Counted from the stretch's first letter, positions 1 to 12,770 are shown. The stretch: DNA of 64,000 bases from Boesenbergia rotunda (GCA_024364735.1 JAGFNQ010000863.1:221183-285182), one strand, 5' to 3'. Notes: generated by a model from the letters alone, not told the origin. Made by a program: numbers and translations.

Positions 1-1100
1 TGAAGCCAAACTAGAAAAAAAAAAGACTTGCTTCGAAATCAACTCACCAATCATTTAATGGAAGAAGAAAAGTCAGTAGTTCAACTATTCGTAAAACTCA
101 TAGAACTAATCACGGGACTCAACAACCTCGGAGAGTAGGTAAGTAATCGTGATGTACAAAGGTATGCTCTCAACGCCTTCTCGAGAACCCCGGATTGATA
201 TCCATAGTCAACGCGTACTATATTTCTAAAGATCTTGAGGTAAGTACCTTAGAACATTTATTTTCAACTTTAGACCTTCACAAATCTCGATTCGCAAAAT
301 AGAGTAAAATGGAAAACATTGCTCTAAGCACGAGAAAGATCCAACACGAGGAGGAATCTTCAGAAGAGAAAGAAGACACGACATACCTGGTAAGGAAATT
401 ATCTAAGTATTTCAAAGCTAAAAAGTTTAATAAAGTGCAGGATAAGAAGCAAAGGAAGATTCGTTGCTACAATTATGAGGAAGAAGGACACATCAAGTAG
501 AACTGCCCAAGGTTAAAGTGAATAAATCCAAACACAAGAACATGAAGGTCACGTGGGACGGATCCTCATCGGATAAGTTCGATTTCAAGGAACATGTCGG
601 ATTAGCGCTGATGGCCACTCACAAAGAAGAAGATGGCAATGACGAAGGGGGAGCTTCGGATTTCGAAAAAGATATGGTAAGTGAGGTATATTTTCTATCA
701 CTTGATCAACTTTATTTAGATTTTAAAGCAATGATGAAGTCTATATGTAAATTGAAAAATAAAATTTAGACTTAAAAAAATAATTAGCTTTTGTATGCCC
801 ATTAGAAATATTTGATAAACTAAAATTAAAAACTGAGAACTTAAAGGCCCAAGTAGAAAAATTGAAAAATAATTTTGCATGTTCAAAATATTTTCAAAAT
901 TCAAAAGTTAGATATTTTGAAGAACTAAATTAGTATTTACGGTATCACAAGGGACAAATCGTAAGAATTTCTAAAAGTTATATTTCATCTAAATTTTTAA
1001 TTAATCCTATTTGTAAGAATTTATTTTGGGTCTCAAAATCTATACTAAATTTTAGATTTTATTTACTTGTTTGTCAATAATTAATGTTTCTTTTGTGTGT
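1..1100 (+). pseudogene. Decayed Ty1/copia gag fragment
   Basis: Read on the plus strand in shifting frames, this stretch follows the order of the better preserved gag at 15.0-16.6 kb: a UBN2-like gag body (about 1-300, with NRDVQRYALNAF matching NRDLVRYVLKAF), a lysine and glutamate-rich linker, and a zinc knuckle at about 465-515. The knuckle is broken: its second cysteine is tyrosine (CYNYEEEGHIK) and a stop follows before the last cysteine. A further acidic segment (518-769) and a segment like the pre-protease region of Sireviruses (about 940-1070) follow. Several stops and frameshifts show it is dead. It is truncated by the window edge on the left and by the solo LTR at 1154 on the right. 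Confidence 0.75.
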
Positions 1101-1827
1101 TAAATAATGCTTTATTTGCCATCCTTTTGAAAATTATTGTTCAAATATGTAATTGTTAGGACCGATAGGAGAGCTAGAGGGGGGTGATTAGCTCCGATTT
1201 GCTTGTAGATGATTTGTCACCGCGGAAGACTTCAAGCAATGCTAACACTAACGATTTACTTGGTATCCACCTCCTTGAGGTGACTAATCTAAGGATTCAC
1301 TCTCCTCACTCTCTCAAACACTATGAAAGATGTTCTTCTTAAGGTGGAGAAACCTCTTACAAGCTTACAAGAAGAAACTACAAAAAGAAGCAAAATACAA
1401 TGAAAAATCTTACAAGATTTACAATAATGTGCTCTCTTTGCTTTTCTTGCTTTCTTCAAGCTTGAGATCGTCTCTAGAACTTTGGAAGTACAGCAACACC
1501 ATGCCCCAAAACTTCTCTTAAAATGTCGTGGAAGGAGGAGGAGAAGTGCCGAAGAGCTGCTGAAGCCATTCGCTTCAAACCTGTGTGAAAACCCTATATA
1601 CCCGACGCCTAGGGTTTCCTAATCGATTACCTAATCGATTACCATGTCAGACTTAGCCGTTCAACGGCTAGTTTTTTAAGCGTAATCGATTAGCCAATCG
1701 ATTACGAATAACCTTAATCAATTGCCGAATCGATTCAGCACCTTTCTGTGCTCTCGCGTAAAACTGCAGTTATCGATCACCTGATCGATTACCGGACCCC
1801 TTAATCGATTGACCAATCTATTAAGGG

Positions 1828-3677
1828 TGTTGGTGCTTGGATGGATAGAGAGGGAGGGTGAATATAGCCAGACACAAAAATCGCTTTTCTTTTAACAGAT
1901 TATACACTTAGGGTTAGTGGCACAGCGGAAGCAATGCACAAACAGAGAAATGCAGAAACTAAACCCTAGACTAAGCACAATCACAAAACGCTAACTCCTT
2001 GATCGTCGACAGATCAAGCCCCGGAAAATTCGGATAGAATGCAACCTCCTTCTCGGTGGAGTAACCTCTCCACAGCGTTTCAAACGAATGAAAGATTAAG
2101 TACAGAGAAACACAGGAAGGAACCTTACAGAGCACTTAGGACAGCAAGAACACAAGCGAACTCCTTACCGAGCTCCACTCAGCACTGATCTCACACAAGA
2201 ACACCCTGCTCTTCGTGTCTGCTTGCTGATGGACTCGCCAAGCTCCTTGTTTCTTCCAAGTGCTCAAGTATCAGAAGGTTGCTCAAGATTCACAGTTCTT
2301 TGCACAAGAGATGGATCAAAGTTGTCGCAAGAACTTCTCAAATGTTTCTGTTCGATTATCAGACTTCATCGCCACCAAGCTCTTAAGTCTCTGCCCAACC
2401 CTCAGGTCACAGGCGCCTCTGCAGCTCCCACCTGCTCACCAGCTTCTCTGCAACAGCCTCAGCTATCCTGACATCATCTGGACTCACTGAACTCTCCAGC
2501 TAAGCCCAGGTCAGCTCGTCAGCTCCAGCCGTTGCCAGCCCACGCCATCCGTTGTGACATGAGAACAAGAAACAAACAAACCTGCTCAAAGGAAAGACTC
2601 CCATTCACCCTCCTTGAGTGTTTGAATTCATCCCTGTCACCTGCACACTTAATCAGAGGCTTAGCAAATGAAATCAAAGTTACATCAGTGATAGCAGAGA
2701 AAATCAGTAGGAAATCAGAACGCAATCAGACGTCTGACACCGCGTTTGAAATAAAGTTGTTAGCTACTGATCGGTCACCGGACCGATCAGAGGGACTCCT
2801 GATCGGTCACCAGACCGATCAGGCTCCAGCCTGATCGGTCCCCAGTGAGAAATTCGAAATCGCGACTTTCTGGTGATCGGTCACCAGATCGATCCAGCAC
2901 CAGTTGGGTTTCCTCCAGCTTCAATCTGCCACACCCCTGATCGGTCACTAGACCGATCAGGTTGTGGCCTGATCGGTCTGGGGACCGATCAGGACACTTC
3001 CTGACCGATCAGGCTCCAGCATGATCGGTTATAGTGAGAAACCTGCGATAATTGATCGTTCACCAGAACGATCTGAATAGTATCCCTGATCGGTCACCAG
3101 ACCGATCAGGAGCCGAGCAGTAAGGTTCCCAAAGTCACTGTATGCTCCCTGATCGGTCACCAGACCGATCAGGAGCCGAACAGTAGGTTTACCAAAGTCA
3201 CTGTATGCTCCCTGATCGGTCACCAGACCGATCAGACATAGCTGGATCGGTCACCAGACCGATCCACGAGGGAACTTCGTGCCAACTTCCCTGATCGATC
3301 AGTAAACCGGTCCAGGCAAGGCCAAACCCTCTCTAAGTCAAGAGAACTGGCTCCCAGCCTCCCCTAACTCGTGCTCAGTCCCTCGGACCAAGACTCCGTG
3401 CCCAGTTTCACTCACCGGGACTTCAACCTAGCCCTCCAAGCTAGGACCTGGCTTCACTCACCAGGATTTCAACCTAGCCCTCCAAGCTAGGACCTGGCCC
3501 TCCAAGCCAGGCTTTCATCGAACCTAGATTCCCAAGCTATGACCTGGCCCTCCAAGCCAGGGTTTCATCCACTCTGTGCCCAGTCCCCGACCATGACTTA
3601 ATCCCAATCATCTCATTAACCTAAACTAAAATCGGTGTTAACACCAAAACAACAATCAGGGTCAGACTGCATCAACA
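1828..3677 (-). repeat. 3' LTR of the Sirevirus
   Basis: This 1850-bp repeat matches 16684-18729 in the same order. On the minus strand it starts TGTTGATGC and ends GCACCAACA, and it directly follows a polypurine tract. About 2760-3310 holds roughly a dozen copies of a palindrome built from GATCGGTC and GACCGATC. A second tandem region (about 3410-3570) repeats segments with 'cctagccctccaagctagga'. It lacks a stretch of about 72 bp that the 5' LTR has after 'acgctaac'. Confidence 0.93.
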
Positions 3678-3900
3678 ATCTCCCCCTTTTTGTTGTTTGA
3701 CAACCCGATTTTAAGTTTAGGAATTTGAATTCAATTATCTCAAATTTCACTATCGTAGGAGAATCAGAATCCTCCCCCTACAACAGTTAAACTCGTAGTA
3801 GTCCTAAACTTAACCAACCTCACTCTCCCCCTTTGTCAAATACCGAAAAGGGTGTAAACGGGTTGTTAAGTTTCAAATTCTCTCCCCCTCAAACCTAGGG
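3678..3900 (-). promoter_or_regulatory. Multiple polypurine tracts before the 3' LTR
   Basis: Read on the minus strand, at least four G-rich purine runs (GGGGGAGA type) lie here, seen on the plus strand as ctccccc blocks near 3681, 3773, 3824 and 3881. The one nearest the LTR abuts it directly. Polypurine tracts prime plus-strand DNA synthesis. Several copies in a row are a described feature of Sireviruses. Confidence 0.75.
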
Positions 3901-4170
3901 GTTCTCCCAAAACAACAAAGGATAGAATTGAATTTTGAAGGCATATGAAACCATGTGATAAAGATAAAGCAGAATAGAGCAATCACATGCAACATATGAA
4001 CACGGAATAGTAATAAAACATGAACTAGCAATAAGCATGGAGTAGCAAGGTATACATGGAATCAGTCATAAAGTTAGATGCATAGCACTGCATCAAAGCA
4101 AAGCCAAGAACTACACCAAGTCATAACAGTTAAATACATCATCAAGTCAGAACCGACAAAATCAGAATCA

Positions 4171-5570
4171 TCAATCCACAACGGGGACGTCGTCAGAGGT
4201 ATCATCAATATATATGAAGCTTCCTGGTGCAGTGCTGCTGGATGGCGCAACTCCAGGAAACGTATGATGGCGCCACTCCTCGTACCAGGTCTGCTGCTGG
4301 GACCGAATCCCAGAGACGTCGGACTCTATCGCCAGTAGTCTGCGATCAAAAGAGCTAAACTCCGACCGGACCTCCTGTCGCCAGAGCTCGGAGATATGAA
4401 ACTCACGCTGCATCGTCTGCTCCAGCTCCGCAACCTGCCAGCGGAGATCGGGATCTAACTCATAGTGACTCTCTGCAGCAGCAGGCGGTTCCCGATGAAA
4501 AGTCGGAGCAGCGGGAATCTGAAAATGGGCGGCCCTAGGCAACTCCCCCACACCTCTCCTATCCTTCCACCTCAGCCCAGTGGTCCGACGATAATGCCAG
4601 ACTGGGCCAACGCACGTTAGCCAAGTCGGTAGTCCTGCCGAACCATCGGCACGATCTTGCCCTGTGACACGTCGATACCAACCGAATGAAGCCAGGCAGT
4701 AATGATATGTCCAAATGGCATGTAAACTGTCTGACCGTCCATCTGACTGTAGATGATGATAGAGAAGTAGATGGTCGTCACTATGTCAAAATGTAACCAC
4801 CGATGCATCCCGTAGAACATCAAGCAGTGGAATGAGCGAATCTCGACTAGGGGTTTTGAAGTAATAGGAATCAGACAGTTAGTGATAATCTTAAACATGA
4901 CATAATCAACGGGGGAAAGACTGAGAGCGACAAATGTGGGAAAATCACCGGCAGACTCACCGGAACCTCCCGGCCTAGGATGGCCGAAAAAGTACTCGTA
5001 GATAGAGTCAGGAGTGACTCCATCAAAGGGATCCGGTAGAGGATTTGGAAGATAAGGATATAGTGGAAAGTCATTATCGGATCGTCAACAATCAAGAAAT
5101 AGAGAGAAAGCTGATAAGTCAAAATTGAGGTTGATACTGGCAACTCGGGTCTGATACCCCGTATCCGCTCCACTGACCATGTTGTTATAAAATTCGGAGA
5201 CTAAATCAACATTGATTGGCCGCTCCAGAAAGAGAATGGATTGAAGTTCATAATGCTCAACGATTTGTCATACCGACGGACAGTGTTCGTAAACAAACGC
5301 TCGGTCCACCGTTCGGCAAGGTAGAAGTTTGAAGGTACGACTGTGAAAGAAAAATTCGAAATGAACATTTTGAACCCGTGAGTCACAGGGAGGTTGAGGC
5401 CTTTGGGAGGATCTAGAGGATGAGGAGGGAGCCCTGGATCGGGAGGTACCCTCGACCGGTTCTTTACCCTTGGGAGATTTCCTAAAGTTGGATAAAAGAT
5501 CATGGCAACAGATTGGATCAAGTGTAAAATGATGAATCAAGATAAAGATCAAGACAAGTAATTTGATCAA
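4171..5570 (-). pseudogene. Sirevirus env-like open reading region (broken)
   Basis: Between pol and the 3' LTR the minus strand holds a broken coding region read in several frames: a Ser/Arg-rich start (about 5400-5570), a central domain (about 4617-5170, with FKIITNCLIPITSK, LMFYGMHRWLHFD and MPFGHIITAWLHSVGID) and a charged, coiled-coil-like C-terminal part (4171-4551). The central domain looks like the putative plant transposon protein found downstream of pol in SIRE-type elements, where it is often called envelope-like although no entry function is shown. At least one stop (near 5100) and frame changes separate the parts. Placement after RNase H and before the polypurine tracts supports the call; family assignment is from memory of the pattern. 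Confidence 0.6.
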
Positions 5571-7017
5571 TAGTCAAGACAAGGCCACGGTAATGGCACA
5601 CACCAAAATGAACCATCAAGGTTAGTTCACCAAGTATTATGATAATTGAAGTAATCTTACTTAGGTGCCATGTCGATGGACTGCAGAAGATTGGAACCTG
5701 CAGAACTCGCACGTTCTTAGAGAGCTCGAGGGGACTCAGATCGCAGGTAGCAGAAGAGACTCGAGCGCTCACTCAGACAGGGAAGAATGAGCTTGCAGGA
5801 AGAAGAAGAGGAGCTCTCGAACCGCTACTCTCCTAACAAATCGCAGGAAAATTGAGTAGGGCAACTCAAGCGCCAACTCAAGAACTCACGGCAGGAGAAG
5901 ATCGTACGCGCAAGAGGAAGAAGATGAGGGGTTTCGGCGCTAGGGTTCGGGAAGGTAAGGTTTAGAAGGAGTTAATAGGTTGGTGGACTGATCCACCAAC
6001 CGAAATTTAATGCGATCGAACGGATCACCGTTCGATCCAGAAATGGCCAGACCGATCAGGCTCCAGACTGATCGGTCTGGCTTGGTCCTGATTGGTAGGG
6101 CGACCGATCAAGCAAGCCCCTGATCGATCTGCCGATCGATCAGGGAGCGAATAGAGAGTTTGTGCGATATTTCTGTGAGCCTCCTGATCGGTCTGTGGAC
6201 CGATCACCACAGGGGGCCAGATCGGTCTGAGGACCGATCCAGGCCAACACAGAATGTTTTGATAATTTCTCGCGAAATAGCTAGATCGGTCAATTGGACC
6301 GATTAAGCCAACTCCTGATCAGTCTGTGGACCGATCAGCCCTATGTCTGATCGATTTGGACCGATCAAGCTAACTCCTGATCGGTCTGTGGACCGATAAA
6401 CCCTATGTCTGATCGGTCTTTGAACCGATCAGGTATCAGAGATTTTCTGATACAACTTCAGAACTTCCAGTTTCAGATTTCGGATCGAATTCTGATACGA
6501 TCAGGTGAAAGATTATCGACCTTAGAGGGGTTTCCTTGACTATAATTGATCCCTGAACAAGGATCAAAGGTCCTTATGGATTTAACAAGTCACTTTGCTC
6601 CACCCAAGTGGAGTCAAACTCAACCAAGGCATTCAAACAATTTGAACAATCATCCAATGAAAAACAAGTTTGTATCAAAATAAAGTCTCCAATCAAGTTT
6701 CCTTGATTGGAATGTCCAAGTATGATCATGGAGCCAAATACACATATGTTATGCATTGGTTTTCCCCATACTTGGTCAACTTAATGATCATTATCTCGTC
6801 AACCTAATTTCTCAAGGGATGCATTAACATTTTGAGTAATTAGGTTGATCCTAGCATCTCACCCCATTTCTAGCAAACAAAAATATTTTGTTAAACTTTA
6901 TAGTTTGTGTGAGATATCCCCAAGTTGCCCAAAAAATTTTCCCAATAATTCGAATTGATTATGAAGGGTTTTGAATGCTTTTTAATCCTATAAAGCGCGA
7001 CACATTCCAAATTCCCT
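5571..7017. other. Non-coding Sirevirus interior with palindrome array
   Basis: No gene is visible between the env-like region and the end of pol. At about 6040-6440 there is a run of GATCGGTC...GACCGATC palindromes of the kind filling the LTRs, but here lying outside an LTR. The rest (6450-7017) is unremarkable AT-rich sequence. Confidence 0.6.
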
Positions 7018-7596
7018 TCATAGGAAACTAAACTCATTCTCGGGAAGTGGTTTAGTGAAAATGTCCGCTAGATTTGATTTTGACTCTACATGTGAGAGTA
7101 CAATATCTCCTCTAGCAACATTGTAACGACCCGAAAAATTCTCTTAATATTTTCTTAAAATATTAAGCATGTTTAGATAATTTTCTGAGGAACCTAGAGG
7201 TATTAATATGAACTTTGGCCTAGAAAATCCATGTTTTCTCATTTAAATTGAGAAAACTAAGTATTAATGGGTCCTATGTGAGCTTTTTGGTACCCTAATT
7301 ATAGGTGGATTTAGGTAATAATTAGTATAAATATAAATAAGATTTAATTAGGCATATTAGCATGATTACGGGTAAGTCTTAGCCTAATTTTCCTAGTTTA
7401 ATGGAGAAATTAGGTACTAATGAGCTTTAAATGGGCTCCAAAAATGGGTATTAATTAGGTAAAATTAATATAAATATAAAAGAATTTTATTTAGGAATAT
7501 TAGCACAATTATGGGTGATTTTAGGGGGATTTTCAGAATTTAGAAAAAAATAAAAATAATAAAATAAATGAAATAAAAATAAAATAAAAATAAAGG

Positions 7597-7676
7597 TGCA
7601 TGAGCCAAGGATTGAACCTTGGACCTCTTGTACAACCATGTATGCACTAACCAACTCACCTAGCAAGGTATTGTTA
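7597..7676 (-). other. tRNA-like segment within the solo LTR
   Basis: On the minus strand, 'gagttggttagtgc' resembles a pol III A box / D arm and 'ggttcaatcc' a B box / T arm, about 35 bp apart; ccaag and cttgg flank the T-loop-like part and can pair. A clean acceptor stem and anticodon arm cannot be drawn, so it is not called a tRNA gene. Confidence 0.4.
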
Positions 7677-9812
7677 GGAGGGAATGAAGTGGATATGGGT
7701 TAAGGCATAGAAGAAGATGAAGGGTCATGGAGAGACTCTTCATTTGCCTCCTTAATGGATGATAAATAGGGGGTTTGGGAGTTACCTCTTCTTCCCATTT
7801 CCTTGCATTTTCGAAACTCTTCCTCCCCTCATCCTAGCCGAATACCCAAGGAAGGGTTTCCCCTTGGAAAAAGCTCCACAAGAGGTCTTATCTCCAAGAT
7901 CTAAGGGTTTTTCCAAGGATACAAGGACAAGGAGGCAAGGATCCAAAGATTTTGCAATCTTCTTCCCTTTCAAGGTTCAAAAAATCAAGAAACCCAAGGT
8001 AAGACTCCCTCACCTGTGGTATAATAGTTTCTTATGATTTCCACAATTTTTTAGCATGATATATTGGGAGTTTTTGGATTTGATGTTGAAAAGAAGAAAA
8101 AAACCAAGAACCCAAGGTCAAGGGTTTCGGCCACAATGTTTTAGGAGTCTATAATTATGCCAAAAATCTTTATAATGTTGTTTAATATTCCCTTATGATG
8201 TTTATAGGTTAAATGAAATTTTTGGGAATTTTTGGGGTACCCTAAGTACCCTTATGTTGAAAGAGACAAAACCAAGTACCCTAGAGACCCTATGGGTTTC
8301 GGCCACTAGGTTTTAGGGTTCTTAATGGTGCTAAAAATCTTGATAATGATGTTTAATGAACTTTTATGATGTCTAGGGATTAAGTACAATTTTTTAGAAT
8401 TTTTGGAGTACCCTAGGACACCCTAGGGTTTCGGCCAACATGAAAGAAACAACATCAATACCCTAGAGACTCTATGGGTTTCAGCCACAAGGTTTTAGGG
8501 TCCATAATGATGCTAAAAATCTTTATAATAATATTTAATGTTCCTTGATGATGTTTAGAGATTAAGTATAATTTTTGGAAATTTTTGGAGTACCCTAGGA
8601 TACCCTAGGGTTTCGGCCAACAACAAGAACCCATGTGTAGGGTTGGGTTTAAAACCTCAAGTGTATGTTTTATGTTTTATCATGATATTAAGTAGATGGA
8701 GGGTGTTTATGTGAATGTTCCACATGGTCTAGAGACCCCATGGGTTTCGGCCAAGTACCCTAAAGGGGGGAAAAGTTAGGACTTATTCCAAGTAAGGGTC
8801 CCAATGGCCCTATGGTAAGGTATGATTGGTGTTTAAGCAATTGTTTTGGGGTTTAATGGAATTTTTCCCATACCCCCATGGCCTTAAAGTTTCGGCCAAG
8901 AGGAGGATTAGGGATAAAGGATTAGGGTTGGCCTTAAGTATGGGATCAAAGGGTCCTTAAGTAAAATGGAAGAGTTTCATGTTAACCAAACCATTAGTTA
9001 TATGTCAAGATTTATATGATTAGGTCATGAATGTTTAAGACATGTGCCATGATTTATGAATGATATGTATGAATGCCATGATTTATGAATGATATGCATG
9101 AATGCCATGTCTTATGAATGATATGTATGTATGTCATGCTTATGAATAATGTGTACCTATGCCATGTTATGAATGAAAGATGATGCTTATGTCTTTAAGG
9201 CATAAATATGCTAAACGGCACGGTCGATGGTTGACGGTACGACGGTCGTGAGGACCGGTAAATGGGCCAGTAGACGGGCCGAGCTGTAACAAGTTATGTT
9301 ATGTTAAAGATGCCATGAATGTCTTATGAATGATGAAGCATGTAAAGTATTTTACTTTATGGATGGGCTTGTACCGGACCGAAGTATGGGTCCAAGGGAT
9401 GGGCACCTTAAGAACGCCCCGGTTCTGGACTACCGACTATGCTGTCCACGGTTCTGGCACTACCGTAGCTGTGCAACAAGGATAGGCACCTTAAGAACGC
9501 CTCGGTTCGGGGACTACCGACTATGCTGTCCTTACCCTAGTAGGTCGAGGCTAGCTACCTCATATTTACTTAGGGATGCGCACTTATGATGTATGTATGT
9601 GGTACAAGCCAGGGCCCAATGATATGATGAATATGTTTAAGCATTAAAAGTATGTTTTAAAAGGTTAAGCATCCTTATATATATATGCAATTGCCTCATG
9701 CATCCATCCATGTTATGCATTATAATTATGATAAGAATATTATGCAAAGTAAGTGTATGCAAGATATGTTTATGCAAATGATTTTGTTTATGCTCATGTT
9801 ACTATATGATGC

Positions 9813-10200
9813 CATGATTTGATTGTGTTTATACTAATTTAGAATGTCATGATTTATCTATGTTCATGTTAGTTTAGGATGCCATGATTTATTTATGTTC
9901 ATGCTAGTTTAAAATGCCATGATTTTATTTATGTTCATGTTAGTTTAGGATGTCATGATTTAATTATGTTTATGCTAAGTTAGAATCCCATGATTTGATT
10001 TATGTTCATGCTAGGTTAGGATGACATGATTTAATTATGTTTATGCTAAGATAGAATGCCATGATTGGATTTATGTTCATGCTAGTTTAGAATGTCATGA
10101 TTTAATTATGTTTATGCTAAGTTAGAATGCCATGATTTTAATGATGTCCATACCAATTTATGATGCCATGTTTTAACTATGTTATACTGAGATAGGACGT
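9813..10200. repeat. 35-36-bp minisatellite
   Basis: About eleven imperfect copies of a unit around 'catgatttaattatgttcat' start at 9813, 9848, 9883, 9918, 9954, 9989, 10025, 10060 and 10096 and continue to about 10200. It lies wholly inside the 3.8-kb LTR. Confidence 0.85.
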
Positions 10201-11654
10201 CATGATTTTATTTAGGTTCGTGCTAAGAATGTTTATGAAGTTATGTTTGTTATGTCTATGTCTATGCCAAGCACTATGCCATGCTATGAATGTTACGATG
10301 TTTATGTCTACGCCAAGTATTGTGTCATGCCATGAAGGTTTATGGTTATGTTTATGCTATGCTATGAAGATGATTATGTTATGTTTTTGCCATGACGAAT
10401 GTATGCTAAGTGATGAAAAGGCTTATGTCCTAAGTAAAGCACTAAGTATGTAAAGCACTAAGTATGTAATGGCTTATGTGCTCATGAATGAATGATGAAT
10501 GATTTTAGTGAGTAGGAAAGAGTCTTACTAAGCCTGTGTGCTTATAGTCTTATTTCCTTATACCACAGATCACGCAAGGGGACAGTAAGGAAGCAGCAGG
10601 AGGGCATCAAAGAATGTGTGTGATAGTGACTTGGCCAAGGAGCAATATGGTTGCTCGTCTCATGATAGAACTTGATCTTTACTGTTATGTGTTTAAGTAT
10701 GACTCGATGACATGATACTAAGTATCACATGATGCTACGAATGACATGATGCTAAGTATGATATGATGCTAAGTATAAAGTTACTACGCTAAGTTCCCAT
10801 GTTATGGTGCTAGAAATGGTAGTAAGTGCATGTAGGAGTAAGTTAAAGGTTTCCGCTGCATTATGATGTCTACATGCCCTAAGTATGTTAACGTAACGCC
10901 GCTTTAGGAAAAAAAACGGGTGTTACAAACATGATCTCTAATGAAGTGGTGACGCACTTCAATATGTTTGGTCCTAGAATGATGGACTGGATTCTTGGTT
11001 AGGTTTATTGTGCTAATGTTGTCACACAACACTTGCACACCTTTGAAGGTTAATCCATAGTCCTCTAGTGTATGAATCATCCACAACAATTGTGATACAC
11101 TCTCTCCCATGGCGATATATTCTGCCTCGATCGTGGAGAGAGCAACACAATGTTGCTTTTGACTTGACCAACTATCTAGTGATGATCCTAAGAATTGGCA
11201 ACCCCCACTCGTGCTCTTCTGATCCAACTTACACCCAGCATAGTCGGAATCGGTGTAGCCAATTAGGTCAAATGATTCGGTACGGGGGTACCAAAGACCA
11301 ACTCCAATTGTGCCCTTAAGGTATCTCAAAATTCATTTAACAGCAATTAAATGAGATTCTTTGGCACAAACATGATACCTAGCGCACATACCCACAGCAA
11401 AAAGTATATCAGGTCGACTAGCTGTGAGGTATAGCAAACTACCTATCATGCTCCGATATTGAGTTAAGTCAACAAGTTTACCACTTTCATCATTGTCTAA
11501 TTGTGTGTTTGTAGCCATGGGAGTGGTTACCTCTTTAGAATCACTCATGTTAAATTTTCGGAGCATCTCTTGTGTGTATTTCGATTGGTGCACATGGATT
11601 CTGTCTCGACTTTTCTTGATTTCGAGTCCAAGGAAGAAAGACAACTCTCCCACT

Positions 11655-12770
11655 CAAGGTTTAAAATCTCGACCCGTGCCGAGGCTTCGGTCCCACACCA
11701 GAACGATACGATTTCGGTATCGTATCGTGCCGTGCCGGTATGGTTTCTATATTTATTTATTTATTTATTTATATATATTAATTATTAGATAAATATATTT
11801 ATTATGTATAATTTAAAAATAAGTTGTATATTGATTTTATATAACTTCTCAATTATTGAAAACTTAATATTATTAGAAAAAAATAATTAAATAATTTTTT
11901 TAAAATAAAATTGATCTATTAATAATTCGAATTAAAATTGAAATATTATAATATGTTATAATAACTAATAAGTATATAAATTAACTAAAATACTACTTTA
12001 TATATAATAATTATATAAATAAATAAATAAATTATTAATTTAAATAATATATATATAATGATAAAAAAATTAGAATATTAATTAATTACTAAAACAGTAA
12101 AATTAAAAAATAATAAAAATTATCAAAATATAAAATTGAATTGTTACAATTTTTTTAGATTTTTTAATTTTTTTTAGAATTTTTAAAAAATATTTTAAAA
12201 ATTGAGAAAATTAATTAATAAAACTTATTCAATTTTTTTAATTTTAAATATAATTTTATATATTTTATTATGATAATATTTATTTAGGGAAATATTAGAT
12301 TTAAATAAATAATTTATTATTTTTCTTATTTAATTTGTATTTAAAGTGGAAATTGTATCAATTAATTAATTATTTTTTAAAAAAAATTTGCGGGGACGGG
12401 GACCTCGCGCAAGGCTTTCGGCGCCGGCGGAGGCCTCGCGCGAGGCTTCCTGCGCCAGCGGAGGCCTCGCGCGAGGCTTTTGGCGCCGGCGGAGGCCTCG
12501 CGCGAGGCTTCCGGCGCCGGCGGAGGCCTCGCGCGAGGCTTCCGACGCCGGCGGAGGCCTCGCGCGAGGCTTCCGGCGCCGGCGGAGGCCTCGCGCGAGG
12601 CTTCCTGCGCCGGCGGAGGCCTCGCCCGAGGCTTCCTACGCCGGCCGAGGCCTCGCGCGACGCGCCGTGCGAGGCTTCCGCCGTGTTCCGCTCGTACCGG
12701 TTTCGCTCCCCCACCGGAACAGTACCGTTCCGGTGGTTTCGGGCGGCACCGGTCGGCACTTCAAACCTTG
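11655..12770. mobile_element. hAT-like non-autonomous element in the RT gene
   Basis: 1116 bp with imperfect terminal inverted repeats: CAAGGTTTAAAATCTCG at the left and, reversed, CAAGGTTTGAAGTGCCG at the right, with similarity running on for some 50 bp. It is bounded by an exact 8-bp duplication CTCCCACT (11647-11654, 12771-12778), the target length of hAT elements. No transposase is present. The left 700 bp are very AT-rich; the right part is an extremely GC-rich tandem array. The TIR sequence is not the textbook CAGGG type, so the superfamily rests mainly on target length. Confidence 0.8.
12398..12665. repeat. 31-bp GC-rich tandem repeat
   Basis: Eight to nine copies of a unit with 'ggcggaggcctcgcgcgagg' recur every 31 bp (e.g. 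aggcct at 12431, 12462, 12493, 12524). The unit has few stops on either strand and is not a multiple of three, so several overlapping frames stay open and encode Arg/Ala/Pro-rich peptides. These are by-products, not genes. Confidence 0.9.

Larger units (their letters stand above)
7122..10927. mobile_element. 3.8-kb solo LTR inside Sirevirus RNase H
   Basis: It begins TGTAACGACCC and ends GGGTGTTACA, with an exact 5-bp target duplication AACAT at 7117-7121 and 10928-10932. No gag, pol, primer site or internal LTR pair is seen in its 3806 bp, so it is read as one long solo LTR. TGTAACGACCC...GGTGTTACA ends are typical of long Ty3/gypsy LTRs (Tekay/Del type). Inside are a TATA-like gataaatagg (7761-7770) followed by a pyrimidine-rich stretch, several repeats of about 170 bp with 'cctagggtttcggcca' (8100-8760), and minisatellites at 9050-9180 and 9813-10200. 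The long open frame at 7759-8037 lies just after the TATA-like site and has no recognised product. Confidence 0.85.

Noticed and set aside
2223..2834. Open frames in the LTR (and their copies at 17146-17881)
   Set aside because: They lie in the LTRs, overlap in different frames and differ in length between the two LTR copies through indels.
7122..10927. Reading this as a complete LARD or TRIM with two LTRs
   Set aside because: No internal repeat pair, primer site or polypurine tract was found; a solo LTR explains it more simply.
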